Below are positions 6,652-7,262 of a stretch of DNA of 7,262 nt, piece after piece. Each line of letters begins with the position of its first letter. Positions within the stretch are counted from its first letter, which is position 1. This stretch comes from Sulfurimonas sp. (lineage in GTDB: Bacteria; Campylobacterota; Campylobacteria; Campylobacterales; Sulfurimonadaceae). The notes beneath the pieces are model-generated. The model did no database searches and was not told the origin of the DNA. It saw nothing but the letters and a program-made list of their open reading frames with translations. The stretch lies in NCBI GenBank assembly GCA_027858865.1, contig JAQIBW010000218.1:1-7262 (forward strand), in the 5' to 3' direction. The translations under genes and the position numbers were made by a program.

Positions 6652-7262
6652 AAGCTTTACTTTTATCAGCAGGATTAGGAACGAGACTAAGACCTATTAC
6701 AAACACTATACCAAAATGTTTAGTTCCTATAGGCGGCGTCCCTCTTTTAGAGTACTGGCTTAAAAATTTATCTGATGCTGGGATAAATGAGTTTTTGATA
6801 AATACTTCTTATTTATCGAAGCAAGTTGAAGAGTTTGTAAACAATAGTATCTACAAAGAAAAGATAACACTAGTGAATGAAAAGGAGCTTTTAAATACAG
6901 GTGGAACTCTTTTAAAAAATAAAGATTATTTTGAGAATGAAGATTTGATGCTGGTTCATACCGATAACTTGTCTTTTTGCGATTTTAAAGCATTTTTAGA
7001 CACTCATAAAAGTCGCCCTAAAGGTACAGATATAACTATGATGCTATTTCGTAGTGACAACCCATCAAGTTGTGGGATAGTAGAGTTAGATACAAATAAT
7101 GTTGTTCAAAACTTTTATGAAAAAGTAAAAAATCCACCATCAGACCTTGCGAATGGTGCTGTATATATTTTAGAACCATCTATATTTGAGTTTTTAGAAA
7201 CTTTATGTAAAAAAGATATTGATTTTAGTAATGATGTTTTACCTGAATATATTGGTAAAATA
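6648..7262 (+). CDS. Sugar-phosphate nucleotidyltransferase, GDP-mannose pyrophosphorylase-like (3' end outside window)
   Basis: 205 codons are present, with no stop before the window ends. The ATG overlaps the preceding TGA (ATGA), consistent with translational coupling. The N-terminal nucleotide-binding loop is SAGLGTRLRPIT (7-18) followed by PKCLVPIGG (22-30), the G-x-G-T-R-x-R-P-x(n)-P-K signature. LLNTGGTLL (81-89) and HTDN with D106 (104-107) follow, D106 being the expected metal ligand. CGIVELD and a FYEKVKNPP stretch, then ANGAVYILEP (168-177), are typical of mannose-1-phosphate guanylyltransferases and of the D-glycero-D-manno-heptose-1-phosphate guanylyltransferase group. It would make an NDP-sugar from a sugar 1-phosphate and an NTP in the cytoplasm. 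The base and sugar cannot be decided from this part. It may provide the activated sugar used by the epimerase earlier in the operon, or belong to a parallel branch. Confidence 0.88.
   Translation, partial: MKALLLSAGLGTRLRPITNTIPKCLVPIGGVPLLEYWLKNLSDAGINEFLINTSYLSKQVEEFVNNSIYKEKITLVNEKELLNTGGTLLKNKDYFENEDLMLVHTDNLSFCDFKAFLDTHKSRPKGTDITMMLFRSDNPSSCGIVELDTNNVVQNFYEKVKNPPSDLANGAVYILEPSIFEFLETLCKKDIDFSNDVLPEYIGKI

Overview
The window is one uninterrupted stretch of an operon on the + strand. Eight genes run head to tail with no gap longer than 10 bases, and several stops and starts overlap or abut. The DNA is A+T-rich (ATA, AGA, TTA and AAA codons dominate). Protein style and gene content suggest a Campylobacterota (Epsilonproteobacteria) relative such as Sulfurimonas or Arcobacter, although this assignment is by impression only. 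No tRNA, rRNA, mobile element, CRISPR array, promoter or terminator is visible. The first and last genes run off the window edges.

Layout: (1) 1-747, the C-terminal two thirds of a pyruvate-kinase-like protein that stops where the usual C-terminal regulatory domain would begin; (2) 744-1835, a radical SAM/SPASM-type enzyme; (3) 1846-2835, an extended short-chain dehydrogenase of the NAD-dependent nucleotide-sugar epimerase/dehydratase type; (4) 2836-3627 and (5) 3617-4108, a split transketolase whose second subunit holds only the pyrimidine-binding domain; (6) 4118-5227, a second, divergent radical SAM/SPASM-type enzyme; (7) 5236-6651, a bifunctional nucleotidyltransferase/PfkB kinase resembling HldE with its two halves swapped; (8) 6648-7262, the N-terminal part of a GDP-mannose-pyrophosphorylase-like sugar-phosphate nucleotidyltransferase.

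Taken together the genes look like a surface-glycan (capsule, O-antigen or flagellar glycan) precursor cassette. A transketolase-like pair could move a two-carbon unit, a kinase/nucleotidyltransferase could phosphorylate and activate the product, an epimerase could tailor the nucleotide-bound sugar, and two radical SAM enzymes could do chemistry that ordinary sugar enzymes cannot. The family assignments are well supported by motifs. The pathway, its substrates and its product are inference. No enzyme here matches closely enough a characterised member to be given a gene symbol.

The most interesting aspect is the combination: a pyruvate-kinase fold, a minimal split transketolase, two radical SAM paralogues and a domain-swapped HldE-like enzyme with altered substrate motifs, all translationally linked. 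This could encode synthesis of an undescribed activated sugar or sugar-like residue.
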